Of a stretch of DNA of 64,000 nucleotides, positions 9,606 through 22,609 are shown piece after piece. This DNA comes from Cymbidium sinense (lineage: Eukaryota; Streptophyta; Magnoliopsida; Asparagales; Orchidaceae). The first letter of the stretch is position 1, and every line of letters starts with the position of its first letter. Under the pieces are notes generated by a model. It was given only the letters and a program-made list of their open reading frames with translations, had not been told where the DNA came from and did no database searches. The stretch covers positions 111,417,121-111,481,120 of the forward strand of contig CM038222.1 of the NCBI GenBank assembly GCA_021442155.1, written 5' to 3'. The position numbers were made by a program, and so were the translations under genes.

Positions 9606-12139
9606 TATTGACCTCACTTTTGGAGTGAGGATTGACTCATCCTTATCTTAGACTTAGGAGTCTTGTAGACACTAGAATCTCCTTGGTCATAGGACACTCC
9701 TAGTGATTAGCTGAACACTAAATCCAAACCTAGATACTTAAGAAGGTGTACCATAGGTTTAGGTTATACCTTAGGACCAAAGGAACCTATTTACCCTATG
9801 GTCTAAAATATGACCCATGCCTATCCGCGCATGCAAATTCAACCTCAAACTAATGCAATAAACCTCAATTAGATTACATTTCATATCCAAGATCCAAGCC
9901 AAAATGATTTGAACCCAAACCAATCTTAATCCCATGATCCATTCCTACGGACTCAACCAAAAACTCCTTCAATTAAACCAAACCCAATTGTCTTCACAAA
10001 AGTACTTCAACTATTCAAATCTTTATTTCAAGTCCTTCCAAGTCCTACAATCAAATCAAACCAAACCAACAAAATCAATCCAACCAACCTAACTTGGCCC
10101 ATTTGACCTTAAATGGTCCATATGAGCCAAAATCCAATCAAATCCAAAGCAATTGTAATCAAAGCCATCATTCAATCCTAAATTAATTAACAAACTCAAT
10201 TCCACCCAATTCAACCTAATCAAAATCAAATTGACCCATTTAGTTCACTTGACCCAAAGTGACCATTTGATCTAAACTCCAATCCAACCCAAATTGGATT
10301 GAAATAACCCATTTAATACTTTCTATGATGATTGTTGATCACCCTTGATTGTCCAATTATAATTAATTGGTTCAAACCAAGCTAATTTGATCACTTGATC
10401 AAAGTTGACCGAATTAACCCATATGAAACCAATTGACTCAAACATCATTCCAACCCTAATTGATTGAAGCCAATGCCTTCAATCAATCATAAATGAATCC
10501 TTGAACATGACTCAACCACCAATTGGATCCAACCAAGTCCAATTGGCCCTTGACCCAAGTTGACCCATTTTGACCTAAATGGCCAAATTGGACCAAACCT
10601 CAATCTAATCCAAATTGATTGAAACCAATGATTCCAAATAATCATGAATTAATTATTGAACATGATCAAACCCTTGATTGAATCCTATTTGACCAAGTCA
10701 CCCCAATTGACCCGTTTATCCCAAATTGAACCAAATTATTCCTAAACCCAAAATTAATTGAAATCAACACCTACAATCATCTTTAAATTATCAATTGAAC
10801 CTAAATCAACCTGTAACCCAAGTCAATTTGGTCAATTTGACCAAATTGGTCAACTTAGCCCATTTTCCCATATAGACCCATATGGGCCAAATTCAATTCC
10901 ACTTCAAATAAAATCAAACCAATTTAACTTGAACATCCCAAATCATCATTTGAACATATTTGAACCCTTAGTTTGACCCAATTTGATCCATGAATCAACT
11001 TAACCCAATTTGATCAACATGGGCTAAATTGAGCCGAACTCATTCAAACCAAGCCCAAACCCAACCAAACTTGGCATGGCCCATCCTTGGATCACCATGG
11101 GTCAACCCAAATAAACCCAACCCACATTGGACCTGAATTAGGCCAAAACCCATTAGGTAAACCCCTCCAAATGAGACAAAATCTATATTTGGATGGTCAA
11201 ACCCTCTCTCTTACCCTTGGCAGCCACCCTAGAGCTCAAATTGGACATGAGGACCACTGGCTCACTTGACCCAAAGCTGATTGGGTTAGCCATGAGCCAA
11301 GTATAGGTGAGCTAACCCAAGCCACCCCATTGACACACTTAGAGGAGGTGGTACACTCCACCTTAGCCTTTGCCAACCCACTCCCTACCTTCAACCACTC
11401 AAAGCGCACCACCTCAGCATCAAACTGCCATCCTTGTCCTCCTGCATCGACCGAAAGCCTACTAAAGGCTGATTCATTCCCAACCATTAAATCAATTGGG
11501 GAGGAGAGTATACTCCTCCCCATCTTATTCTAACCACACAGAGAGCTTCAGTGAGTTAAGAGGAGCATCCCCAAAGCCTTCCTGAGTTCCCCCGAGCTTC
11601 GCATCACCGATGAGATCCAACCCAAGCAATATCAAGCCTCCACTCTATTCAACCCCAGTTAAACTCCACCAAATCTAAATTAACTTCACTCACACCTTCC
11701 TCAAGCTCCGATGATCCAAAACAAATCGATTCTCGATCGATTCGAGTACTAGAGACCACTCTTAGATCAACTTCGATGACTTTTCCGGTGACGCTTGGTC
11801 CATAGAGCCACCGACCGAGAAGCAAGTTGCGAGCTTCTTAACAGGGCATTGTCTATTCAAGATGAAGCTATCTTAATCATTGGACCACCAATCTTGAGTT
11901 CTGGTGAGGTATTTTTTTGGCAAATAGTAGAAAATCCAATAAGAGTTGGTCTTTTGTAAAGAATTTTGTGATTTTGTGTGATTTCCATCGTAGGATCTCC
12001 TTAGATCTATCCCTTGAAGGTTTTGGAGTTGATCCCAACACCTCACAAGCTCCAGCGAGCTCAAATTGAGTGGAGGATGGTGCATGGTGTCCATCTTCCA
12101 TCGCTTGGGGGATGAAGGATCATCCATCATCTATTCCGG

Positions 12140-12360
12140 GTGATTGGAATGGACGGTCGTGATTAATCCTATTAGAATATCCAATTTTATCCCTTAGTAA
12201 CTGCTGAATTAATCCCCACCATCTGATCTAAGATCGGATGGCAAGGATAAAGTGCATCCGGCGCTGCTGACTCAACATGCTGCATCAAATCGTTTAAGTG
12301 GCGAATCCCATGACGCCACGTGGAAAGCATCGCGACGTTAACTCCTGCATGACACCAATG
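12140..12360. other. CpG-rich island in LTR A
   Basis: A short G+C-rich block (GATCGGATGG, CATCCGGCGCTGCTGAC, GACGCCACGTGG) inside otherwise AT-rich LTR. Counterparts lie in LTR B (22610-22930) and both C LTRs (27240-27500, 46490-46740). It holds palindromic CCACGTGG. It may be part of the untranslated leader or a regulatory block; function is not known. Confidence 0.55.
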
Positions 12361-15087
12361 AGATTTGGGATTAATTAGGCTTAAAAACATATTTAATCAC
12401 TCAGAACTTCAAAAATTCATAATTAATTTTAGAAAAATCCTAAAAATATGAGTCCCTCATTTTAGAAAGGTAAAAAGAGGAGAATTTCATAAAAATGATT
12501 TCCCTATGGTTTGAATAGTGAATAAAGCTTAATTAAGATTTGAATATTTTCTTAATTAGCTTAATTAAACCCTAATTACTTGGCCAATTAATCTCAAATT
12601 TGGAATGTTGATTTAATGGGGTGTTCTCTATCTCTCATAATTTTCTTGGGATTTATTGGCTAGGTAATTGAGGAAATTTGAAATTCAAACTCTAATTACC
12701 CTTACTAAGCCATTTAATAGTTATTAAAAATCCTTAATAATAAAAAAAAATAATTATTAATTATTAATCACTAATTAATAGTGAAATGATGAGGGGGAGT
12801 GATTAGGACCTCTTTCTTACTTACTTTCCCAAATCTATTTCATAAAGGAGGTTAAGTAATTCAAAATTTAATTAAGGGTTAATTAAGTAATTAATTATGA
12901 AATCAAATCAAACTAAATGATAATTAGATTAGATAATCTAATTTGTATTAGTGGGTCCTCTTTATACATTTAATAATATAAAGACCTTTAAGAAAATTAT
13001 GATTAACCCATGGGTGTGGAAAAATCATATAAGTACTTAATTAAGTTCTTTAATTTAATTAATACTTAATTATGAGCTTCATTGCATTAAGTCTCTAGGT
13101 GCATTGCAATTTTAATTTCTCATTTGTATAATCATTGGACTCTCATAATTAAATGGTTAATTAAATCAAAGAAACATAGGAAAGGGTAATTAAATGAATT
13201 GCTTAATGTTTTAAACTTAATTAATCCATAAAAATCACTTAATCATGTTTTCTTTAAACACATTAAATCACTCAATGGGATGGGACAAAAATAGCAAATG
13301 TTTCTCCTCTTTAAGATTAATAACTCAAAACCAAAAATTGAATTCCATAAGAAGCTAAGGTTAACTTTAAATAATTTTATTTGATGTGATTATCCTTAGG
13401 AATTAATGTAATTGAATGAATTATGTGGAAGTGTTCAATTATTCCTTTTAAGTCAGTATAAATGTTGTATGTCATTTGATATCATGCATTCATGCTTTCA
13501 AATAAAAAAATAATCAATTGGATTTAGTTATGTGATAGTTGCATGTGTTGAATTAATCTTATTATATGTGTGGCTATTATCACTAATAAATTTTAAAGCT
13601 ATTTTTAATATTATAAATGAAGAGTTAAAATAAGATTAGCAATGAATATTATGTAGGATTAACATGTGCTTATGACCTAAGCATGTTAAAGTGTTGCTTT
13701 CATTCATATGTTTATGCATATGTTTACATGTGCTTGAATGTTAGTAAGCATATAGTCTGGATATCTTGAGAATACAAGACTTCAAGTAGCCCCAAAGAGG
13801 TCTTAGATTACATCTCTTCCCTAGTTTAACACTGACACATACTTACTTGATTTCATTCGTATGTGTGTATGTTCTAGAATTTGGATAATGCTTTTACTTT
13901 AAATGCATAAATAACTCACTAAAATACAATCTTTTGCATGATTCTCATTCTCATGGTTGTGTGTACAATCATATGTGTTTAAGATAGTAAGTATATAGTA
14001 TGGACATCCCAGGAATATAAGGCATTAAATAGCTCTAAGGATGTCTTAGATTATCTCACTTCCCTGGTTTAAATAATGGCATGCACTTGCTTAAAACTTT
14101 AATACATGTGTGTGTACTTAGCTAAAGAGTAAAAATCTGTCTTTTCTACCAAAATATATGCATTCATAATCATGTAAGTGTGACAAAAATACATTGCATG
14201 TATAGGTATGTTAAGGCCTAAATCATATGAATGTTATGGACGATGAAAAATAATGATGTAACATACACTTTATGATGGTAATTCAATTACATTAATCTTA
14301 AAACGCCTTTCATATTGGATAGGATTCTTTAAGATTAACCCAAACAAAGGATTAATATGAAACATTTAATAAATTAAAAATGTAACAAAACAAAAATACA
14401 CTCTTTAGAAAGTAACTTAAGGTAGGGATGAAAGAGGTTAGGCCCATTTCTTCTCTTTACAATACTTAGTTACTAAGTAAATATCAAATGAAATAAAGAA
14501 AAAAAATACAAATTAAAAATCCATAAATCTCTTAAATGACTTAAAGTGGAACCACCCATCATGTTAAATTAAATAATTCCAAACTTAGGTAACTTTAAAT
14601 TTAAAGCTTATCTAAGACATACCACACTAAGACTAAGCACACATGTTAGAATGCTAAGCCCCTGCTTCTAGGTTTTGGTTAGGTTGGTGTTTGTAATGAT
14701 GTTGTGTTCTATTTTATAATTTATGTTTTAGACTGGATGTTAGGATTGTGGTTCATAGACTGGATGTTAGGCCAATATTAGCCTAATATTATTTTCTGTA
14801 GGGGATTATGCTAATGGGGCTACTAACATAAATGAAAATGCTTCTATTTGCAGGTTGCTTATGCCCCTAAGTATAATCCATGTTAGGACAGGTGGGCTTG
14901 GTTACCCATGTGCAATGTGCTAAGTCTAAATTATAAAATATTACTGCTTGGGTTTGTATGTATGTTTAGCTAACATCTATTTTGTAGGAGTAGTTAGACT
15001 TTTTTTTTTATGAATATGTAATTTTGCAATAGGAATTAGTATTAGTGCTATGGGTTTTAGGATGAGCAATAGCTAGAAGGCATAATC

Positions 15088-15330
15088 TTGGGAGTCTCTG
15101 TTAAACCTTGGAGCATAATCAAATCAAGAGAAAAGAAAGAAGAAAAAAAGAAGAATGAAGAAAGAAAAGCAAGGAATGAAGACCCCCTAGTGTTTAATTT
15201 AATTGTAATATTCTTTTATAATCCGGGTTGTATAAGGGTAGTGCTCGGCTACTTAATTTTCTCTTTTCTATGGTGTATGGCGGTACTCGGCCGCGTTCAC
15301 CTTTTATTCTTTTACGGAATCCATACATGA
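15088..15330 (+). CDS. Small ORF shared by LTR copies (copy in LTR A)
   Basis: An 80-codon open frame. The first half is Lys/Glu-rich (a GAA/AAG purine tract), the second half hydrophobic: NPGCIRVVLGYL, FSFLWC, LLFFYG. The same frame is open in both C LTRs (29440-29637, 48690-48887) and partly in LTR B (51170-51309), with CIRV-L-YP/FF and LL-FYG conserved in position. I do not recognise it. It may be a real small protein of the element, or merely conserved LTR DNA that happens to be open. Confidence 0.3.
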   Translation: MGVSVKPWSIIKSREKKEEKKKNEERKARNEDPLVFNLIVIFFYNPGCIRVVLGYLIFSFLWCMAVLGRVHLLFFYGIHT

Positions 15331-15364
15331 ATGATTATTGTCATGTTTAGATTGCGCAATAGAA

Positions 15365-15380
15365 TTGCATATTCTTCATA
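15365..15380. repeat. SINE target-site duplication, left
   Basis: TTGCATATTCTTCATA here against TTGCATCTTCTTCATA at 15503-15518, 15 of 16 bases identical, flanking the SINE. The length is typical of LINE-driven insertion. Confidence 0.8.
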
Positions 15381-15502
15381 GTTTTTTTGAAACATTTGAG
15401 CGAATTTAATTGCAAACTCACACACACAATATATGTACAAGGACTTGAACCAAAAACCTCTTAGTTGGAAGTCAAAACTCTCAACCATTAGGCTAAGGTG
15501 CC
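15381..15502 (-). mobile_element. tRNA-derived SINE in LTR A
   Basis: On the minus strand the ~122 bp element begins GGCACCTTAGCC, has an RNA polymerase III A box (TAGCCTAATGG) and a B box (GGTTCAAGTCC) spaced as in a tRNA gene, continues with a tRNA-unrelated body and ends in an A tract (seen as GTTTTTTT at 15381-15388). Target duplications of 16 bp flank it. It is absent from the matching place in LTR B (around 51350) and in the C LTRs, so it inserted after LTR A did. It encodes nothing and would depend on a LINE reverse transcriptase. Confidence 0.8.
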
Positions 15503-15518
15503 TTGCATCTTCTTCATA
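15503..15518. repeat. SINE target-site duplication, right
   Basis: Right copy of the duplication at 15365-15380; one mismatch (A to C at the seventh base). Confidence 0.8.
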
Positions 15519-16545
15519 ATTTCTTAAACTTGATGTTTGAATGTATGGCCTAGATGCAATATGCTCTTAAAATAAAATTATTTTTTCTATCCCAATGAAT
15601 AACTCATAATTAAATTTGAAATAACTCACAATTTTATTCTAAAGCCTAGGTTATAATCAAGTTAATTAAAAGACTTAGCAACCCCTTAGCTGAATGTTGA
15701 ATGTCTAACATCAAGCATATCATCTTATTTCACTCTTGAATAAGGAGGGTCTCCATTCTTGCACTTTAAAGGATGCTTGACCTATAAGAGCACCCCTCAT
15801 GATGGAGATCTCCCTCTCTCTCTCTCTTATTTGGCCAATAAACTCAATTTTACCATGCATTTAGGTATAAAATATCCCAAGTCTTTGCCCAAATGAATTT
15901 GTCAAAATGATATAAATTTGTAAACTTTGCATTTAGCTTTAAGTCATGATTTCATAACAATCATGTTCTAGTCTCTTAAGGAGTGAGTTTAGGACTCTAG
16001 TCTCCTTTTCAAATTAAATAATAGCTTAGCCATCTTGCAATTAAATAAGACTGGACTACATGATTTTGAATCATAGCAGGTGTTAGCTGGCAGCCACTCC
16101 CAACGTTTGTAAGTCTAGAAGTGTCAGATAGGTTTACTCTCTCTTATGGAGGTTGACTATTGTATCCCCCTTTTCTCTTAGATTTAGATCGTGCTCTTAG
16201 TTATTGCTAAAGCATCTTAGATTTAAGATCCAAGGTTGCTTATTTCCTTTGGACTAAGAGTATAAATCCTCACCTCTTAAGAATTTTTACAATCTTGTGT
16301 TGATGGATTGTAAGCCCTAACATTCTAATAAAATCAAATTAAAATAAAGATAAATCTTTCACTTTCAAATATATAATGCCGCACCATAGGATAGATTGTA
16401 GTGCTCACTATATTTCCTAGTATCATAAGATAAATCTTTTGAGATAGTACATCATACCTTAATGTTGTACCTGATCACTTTAATAAGTACCACCTAAGAT
16501 CTATGTGGTACCCACCTGACATCCAAAATAAAACACAACAACCAC

Positions 16546-17640
16546 CAATTTAATTATAGTAAATATGGTTTTTTTTATATTCATCCATATTATACCAGTC
16601 AAAGAACTAATCCATCTAGGAAAGCTATCTAGAATTTTATTTAGCTTATGAACTACATTAAATATTGAGGCTTCTACCTTAATTTAATTTGTTGGTTCAA
16701 TTATAGTTCCATTAAGCTTAAGAAAATAATTTCTAAAGGTGTTTCTTAAGGTTTTCTTCTAGAAGGGTAGTCTTCTATAGGTGGCTCGAGGTTATCCTCT
16801 CATAATTATTCTAGTTCATCCTACTATGAGATAATTGGTGAGGTTCTATTTTTAGCACTCAAATTTTGGATTTGGGTAGCTATGTTCTTGATAAGGACCT
16901 CTTACCTCATGAGATTCTCCTCACATAATATGGTTATCTCATCTTCCCTTCTAGTAAAGTTTTTAAATTTATCTAACTTAGTAGATTTTGGTAGCTTGAT
17001 TGAAACAAATGAAATGGAAATACAAATGAGTCAATTAAAATGATTTTCTTTTCTTTAAAATATGCTTTTCACTTACTGGTTTTAAAATTTAATAGGATAC
17101 AAAATACTTTTAGATAAATATAACCTTCAATCAACACAATTTAGCAATGGATACCACAAGGCATTAAGAAAACATACAAATAGGCTATCATAAAACCTTA
17201 AGGTTATGAGTTCAATTCCTATGCAAGGTTTGCACCCAAAGTTTGCCATATTTAGTGAGCACTCTCTTACTAAATTTAACATTCAAATGTAATAGATTAT
17301 TGATAAGTTCAAGTAAGTACTACTTAGGCTTATAAATGGAGACAACAAGTTGGTAGTAGGTCAAGTGTTCATAAAATTGCCAACCACATGAGTTCTAGCA
17401 CCAGTTTACAAGTGGAATCACTAAAATTAGTAGGGGAAATTACTCAAAACCAAAATTAAATATTTGTGCATTGATGCCAATGTGTTCTATGATCACATCA
17501 TGATCTTTCAAGTTCTACAATCTCTTTAAATCATCAATATGTTGAGTAATACTATCAACCTAAATGCCTATATTGCTATTATTTTGAGACCCTGGCAAAA
17601 AACTCATCAGGGAGGTTCAAACATAAAGTTCACCCAGCCT
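16546..17640 (-). pseudogene. Ty3/gypsy gag, N-terminal part (element X)
   Basis: Continuation of gag on the other side of LTR A. The minus strand at 16560-16660 reads ILDSFPRWISSLTGIIWMN. This is the counterpart of the 'F.WL..ME..F' capsid block, and joined across LTR A it leads into the 'W..M...LR..Y.P..Y' block at 9480-9600. The minus strand at 17500-17610 reads MSFLPGSQNNSNIG followed by QHIDDLKRL, a plausible gag N-terminus. Many stops and shifts. The position of the 5' LTR of this element is not clear. Confidence 0.55.
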
Positions 17641-19411
17641 CCACAAACCCTCATTGCTAACCATACCCTGCCACGTGCTAAGAAAAATAAGACGCCACCA
17701 TAAATTTGTGGAAGAACTAATTATAGGAACTAGGAAACACCCATCTCGTCTCATTATCCTTGAACATCTACTCAAGTCTGTTGATAATGGCATAGAGTTT
17801 GAGAACTATATGGGGATGGAGAAGGTGATGTTGGAGGAAACGTTCATAGAAAGTAGGTGAGAATAATAAATTCAAACCCATTTTGAAGTACATATCAAAC
17901 AAACACACTACATTTAGGAGAAACAAGATATTAGGTCTACCATCCTCCAATATTAGATGAGTTTGGTATCTGCAACACTCATTTGTGATGGACCAAGTTG
18001 ATAGCATAAAAATCCTTCATAATGTGTTTCTTATCATCGATAGTCACCATTATTTCCCAAATGTTGAGCTCAAAAGGAATAAAGTCAATGGGAGTCAATT
18101 CGAAATGTTAGGCATCATGCAAAAAAAAAAAAAAAATCTTATGACTCTGTTACTCTCTTTATCCTTATCATATGGGAAAAGTAAACCTACTTAAGGCACA
18201 AATTACTATAGTTTTATGGTTTTAACCTTATAATAATATAATTATACTATAACTATAGCTAGGAAGGATCCAAAATGTGATAAGATTTCAATTTAAAATT
18301 ACGTACAATTATGGTAAGATCTTTGGTAATAATCTTCCACATTATTGACCTTCAAGAACTTAAGTATGTTTGTGCACAAGTGATACCTCTTAAATTAGAT
18401 AACATATGAAATGGAAAAAATTCCACAGTCATAAAACCACATACAATATACAGTCATCTATTTAACTCTAGTAAGCTCGATAAATGCAGCTTACAATATT
18501 CTAGAATGTTGAAGTTGGAGCATGCATTGATGTCTCCACCATGATCATTATTAGACCAAGTCTGATTTTTGATTTACCTATGTATTTTAGCTTCAGGACC
18601 TAATCAAAGGATATCTTAGCTCCACCTCTCTAATGATGTCACACAGCCTTCAAATCTCTGATGATATCTCTTATTCCAACCATACGCTTAGTTATTTCCA
18701 CATGAACTAAAGCTTCAGGAATGCTAATGGAAAGATAGATCTTGTCCAATCTACTAGGGCAGAGAGTCAAGAATGTCAAATACAGCAAAGCTATATAAGA
18801 GATGTGACCAAGATGTACCACCATCACTATTGCCTCCTCCATTAATTAAACCCCATGCTACTTTAAAGTTGGCTTCGATAAAGATCATGATTTTGCATTT
18901 CTTCCTTCATTATCTCAAGATAGTTCCAGAGGTCATCAATAGTGGTTAATTATGATAGAAATAGATTCATAATAGCCTTGATATCATTATAGAGTTTTTG
19001 AGAAGACTATTAAATAGAGTCAAGTTGGGAAAAAACCTTTGTAAGATCATACTCATACTTATGGAGATGGTCATGAAAAGTTTGCTTTCATTGACACCAC
19101 TCTGTATCTAATGATGGAATATTTTTAAGAACAACTAGCATAATTAATTATAGATTATATGAAGTTATTATGTCTAATTGATAATATAATTTGGTCAACC
19201 TTAATGATGCTTGATACAGTCTTGGTTTATGCCCCAACTCACCAAAGAAGGAAGAATCTGTTCATTCAAATTTTTTCTCTTTTCCCATTTTCTCACCTTC
19301 TTTGGCCTTATTCCATTGTAACTAGACCAGTAATGGGATGCATGTTTTGCTAGCTCGTGGAACCTCTATCTTAGAAGACTTATCACTTTTTGTTGCATTA
19401 TTGCGATCCAC
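17641..19411. other. Unassigned AT-rich sequence
   Basis: No recognisable domain on either strand. Short open frames (17654-17860 plus, 17768-18007 minus, 18639-18842 minus) show no motif I know. The stretch 18520-18860 has the feel of decayed coding sequence on the minus strand, but I cannot name it. It may be the 5' part of element X or another old element. Confidence 0.4.
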
Positions 19412-22093
19412 TATTGACCTCATTTTTAGAATGAGCTCTCAACCCATCCATCTTAGACATAGGACCCCTCTTAGACACTAAGACTTCCTTATTCTTAAGA
19501 TACTTCTAATGATTATGTGAACACTTAACCTAACCCTAAATACTTAGAAGAGTTAGCTATAGGAATAGGTCATACCTTAGGGATTTTAGGAAAACTTGTC
19601 TACCCTATAGCTTGAACCAAATCCTCACTTCCTTCTATCAAGTCAAACTCCAAACCAAATCCAAACAAACTTCAAATTCAAATCATCATCAAACCAACTC
19701 TAAATTCAAATCAACCCAAAACTCAAATCAATTCTAACTTTATTGATTTTCTCAAATCAATTCAACTTCAAATACAAACTTCAAATCAATTCAAATGGAT
19801 TTTCTCAAATCATGAATCAATTCCAAATGATTGAAACTAATGATTGAATTCCAAATCCTAAAAATCTTTCCTAAGTCACTTTGATTCTATCTCATGGACT
19901 TAGCTTAAATCAAATCCAAATAAATTCAAATTCAAGAAATTTTCTCATAACCCATTTATATTCTCATTTATATTTACAAATATAAATGAAATATAAATTC
20001 AAATATCCCAAAAAATTAACTCAAAACTCAAACCCAAATTCAATCAAATTCCAACCTAAGTCTTTCAAGTTAAATTCTTGAACTTAGCCAAATCAAACTC
20101 AAATCAAGCCAAACTCTTGATTTCTCTTCATGATTCAATCAATCCTTCAGTTATGAAACCAAATATAAATAAAAACTTCAACCACCTGAACTTAGCCAAA
20201 TCAAATTCAAATCAGCCAAACCCTTGATTTTTCTTCATGATTCAATCAATCTTTGAATAATAAATCCAAATATAAATACACACTTCAACCATCAAACCAA
20301 ACCAAATTCATAACTCAAACCCAAATTCAATCAAAATCCAACCTAAGCCTTTCAAGCTGAAATCAAGCCAAACCCTTGATTTTTCTTCATGATTCAATCA
20401 ATCCTTTAATCATGAAACCAAATATGTACACAAACCTTAATCATCAAATAAAAACTAAATTCAAAAATCAAACCAAAGTCAAACTCATGTTCACCCTTTG
20501 AACTTGAAATTATCAAATGAATCAAAACCCATTTGACTCCAAATCACTTGCAAATGGATTTTTATTTCAATCATAAGTCCACATGTGAGTTCAACCAAAC
20601 TTGAATCAAGCCTTGATCAAGCTAATTTACCCACTTAGGCTTACTTGACCAAGGTGACCAAAAGTATCCCTTTTGAACCAAATTCTAATTGTACCCAAAT
20701 TGGATTGAACTAAGCCCACCTAAGCCTCGCATTCTAAGCAACAATCATCATGAGATAATCAATCACTCAAATTGGGTCAAACCAAGTCAAACCTAAGGGT
20801 TGACCAAGTCAACACTTAGCCAAAATGAAATCTAAACTAGCCAAAATCCACCATAGGCCAAATTGATTGAAATCATTGATCAAAATTAATTCATGATCAG
20901 TGTTTGAACATGAGGTCATCATTTGAGCCTAACCTAGCCAAATTGGCCACTTGACCCATGTTAACCCAACTTGACCTAAAAAGTCAAAATATGTTAAAAC
21001 TTGATCTAAGCAAAATTTATTGAAACCATTGGGTCAAGTTCATTCCAAATCACATGTCGAACTTGACCAAAGCCTCAATTGGCCAACTAGACCCAACCTA
21101 GCCCAATTGAATGAACCCAACTTCACCTAAAAGGTCAAATTGAGCCAAAATCAAATCAAACCAAAATTGATTGGAAACAAAAATACCAAATTATTTCAAA
21201 TGATCAACCCAACCTAAACCAACCCATGACCTAACCCAATTAGGTCAAATGGGTCAAATTGGTCAACTTGACTCATTTGATCTAAATGGAATCAAATGAA
21301 CCAAATTGAACCAAACCACTGATACCAAAATATTTCAAATAGTCATATGAACTTGACCCAACCCTTAGTTTGACCCAATTTGATGAATTAGTCAACTTGA
21401 CCCAAGTTGACCCATTTTGACCTAAATGGGTCAACATGAGCCAAATGACGTCGAATCAACTCCAAATTATTTAAAATTTGACCCAATCTAATTTTAAAGT
21501 ATTCTAAATTTACCCAAAGTGAAATCAAAGCCAAATGACCATTTTACCCTTAGGTCAAGGGGTAACCCATGGCCAATTCCACTTAGAATTTGGTCATATC
21601 CTCTTCATGACCACTTAGCACCCTCTTAGTGGACCAAGGGGACACTAGTGGGTGTGGTGCACATCACCCAATGGTGGGTCAGCCAAACTCAACCCAAGGC
21701 CAAAACTGACCACCTCACTCAAACTGAGCACATAGGAATCACTCCTCCACCTCATTTAGCACATAGAAACTTCTCCACTACCTTCCTCTGGCCAAACCGA
21801 ACCACATGAAATCCAAAATGGCCTAACCAACTCACTCCATAGGATCAATTTGATCAAAATGGCAAAGCCATGCTCAACCGTCTGATCCTTCTAGAGGGAG
21901 ATAGACTTCCCCTAATTTCACTTGAATTGCATAGACTTGCATTCGATTGAAGCATAGGAAGCCAGAGTAAGCAATCCCAAGGTTCTGCAAGCCTCCTCTA
22001 GGTCTTTGCATTTCTCCATTTCTTGATTTATTAAAACCAAAAATAGGAGAGGTAGTAAGGAATCACATCTCACTCAATACTCAATTTCAGCTC

Positions 22094-22354
22094 AATTCCT
22101 TCTTCAAGCACCTCGAGAGGACCCAATCGAGCTCACCCAAGTCTTCATCCAAGCTTCTAAGGCACGTGAAGGGAGAGTTTCATGAAGGCTGCAAGCAATT
22201 AAAACCAAAATAAAAAAAAAATCTATCATCTCACCATCTTTACAATTCCTTCTTCAAGCACCTCGAGAGGACCCAATCGAGCTCACCCAAGTCTTCATCC
22301 AAGCTTCTAAGGCACGAGAAGGGAGAGTTTCATGAAGGCTACAAGCAATTAAAG
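22094..22354. repeat. 150-bp tandem duplication in LTR B
   Basis: AATTCCTTCTTCAAGCACC through GAAGGGAGAGTTTCATGAAGG and GCAAGCAATTAAA occurs twice, starting at 22094 and 22244. The copies are nearly identical (GGCACGTGAAG against GGCACGAGAAG). It is private to this LTR copy. Confidence 0.85.
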
Positions 22355-22609
22355 TCCACTTTGGTCAATAGGAAGATCCACTCAACCTCAAGTGCTCAAA
22401 CCTTCAACAGGGCTTTGTCTCCACTAGACAAAGCTACCTCGATGATTGGGAGCACTTGTGATAGCCTCCGGTGAGGTATGGACAACACTGAGCTTAGGGA
22501 GAATTTTCTTTGGTCTTTTGTGAAGAGAAGTTTCACCCCAAGTCAATTTGAACATTAGATCTTCATCTCCTTACATGATGATGGTGTGGGTTAAATTTTA
22601 GCTCAATCA

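Larger units (their letters stand above)
9606..16540 (+). mobile_element. Solo LTR 'A' of giant Tat-like family (6.9 kb)
   Basis: Starts TATTGACCTCACTTTTGGAG (the family start is TGTTGACCTCACTTTTGGAG) and ends AAACACAACA. It is colinear with LTR B and with both LTRs of element C: the opening block with 'TAGACACTA', a long run of TTGACCCAA-type degenerate repeats (9900-11300), a CpG-rich island (12140-12360), GACTGGATGTTAGG repeated twice (14733-14790), a purine tract plus small ORF (15088-15330) and a conserved end (GAGATAGTACATCAT, 16452 onwards). It lacks about 250 bp near the 3' end relative to the C copy. No internal region follows, and 4/5-matching target duplications flank it. It interrupts gag of the minus-strand gypsy element, so it is a solo LTR left by recombination. 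Confidence 0.85.

Noticed and set aside
11236..11533. Overlapping 95- and 67-codon frames on opposite strands in LTR A
   Set aside because: No counterpart frame in LTRs B or C and no domain. Chance opening in a GC-richer part of the LTR.
15430..15510. Possible functional tRNA gene on the minus strand
   Set aside because: A and B boxes are present, but the acceptor stem does not pair, and the unit has a SINE body, A tail and target duplications. It is a SINE head.
17150..17260. Possible second SINE or tRNA-like head (B-box-like GAGTTCAATTCC)
   Set aside because: No convincing A box, tail or target duplications. A single B-box-like word is not enough.
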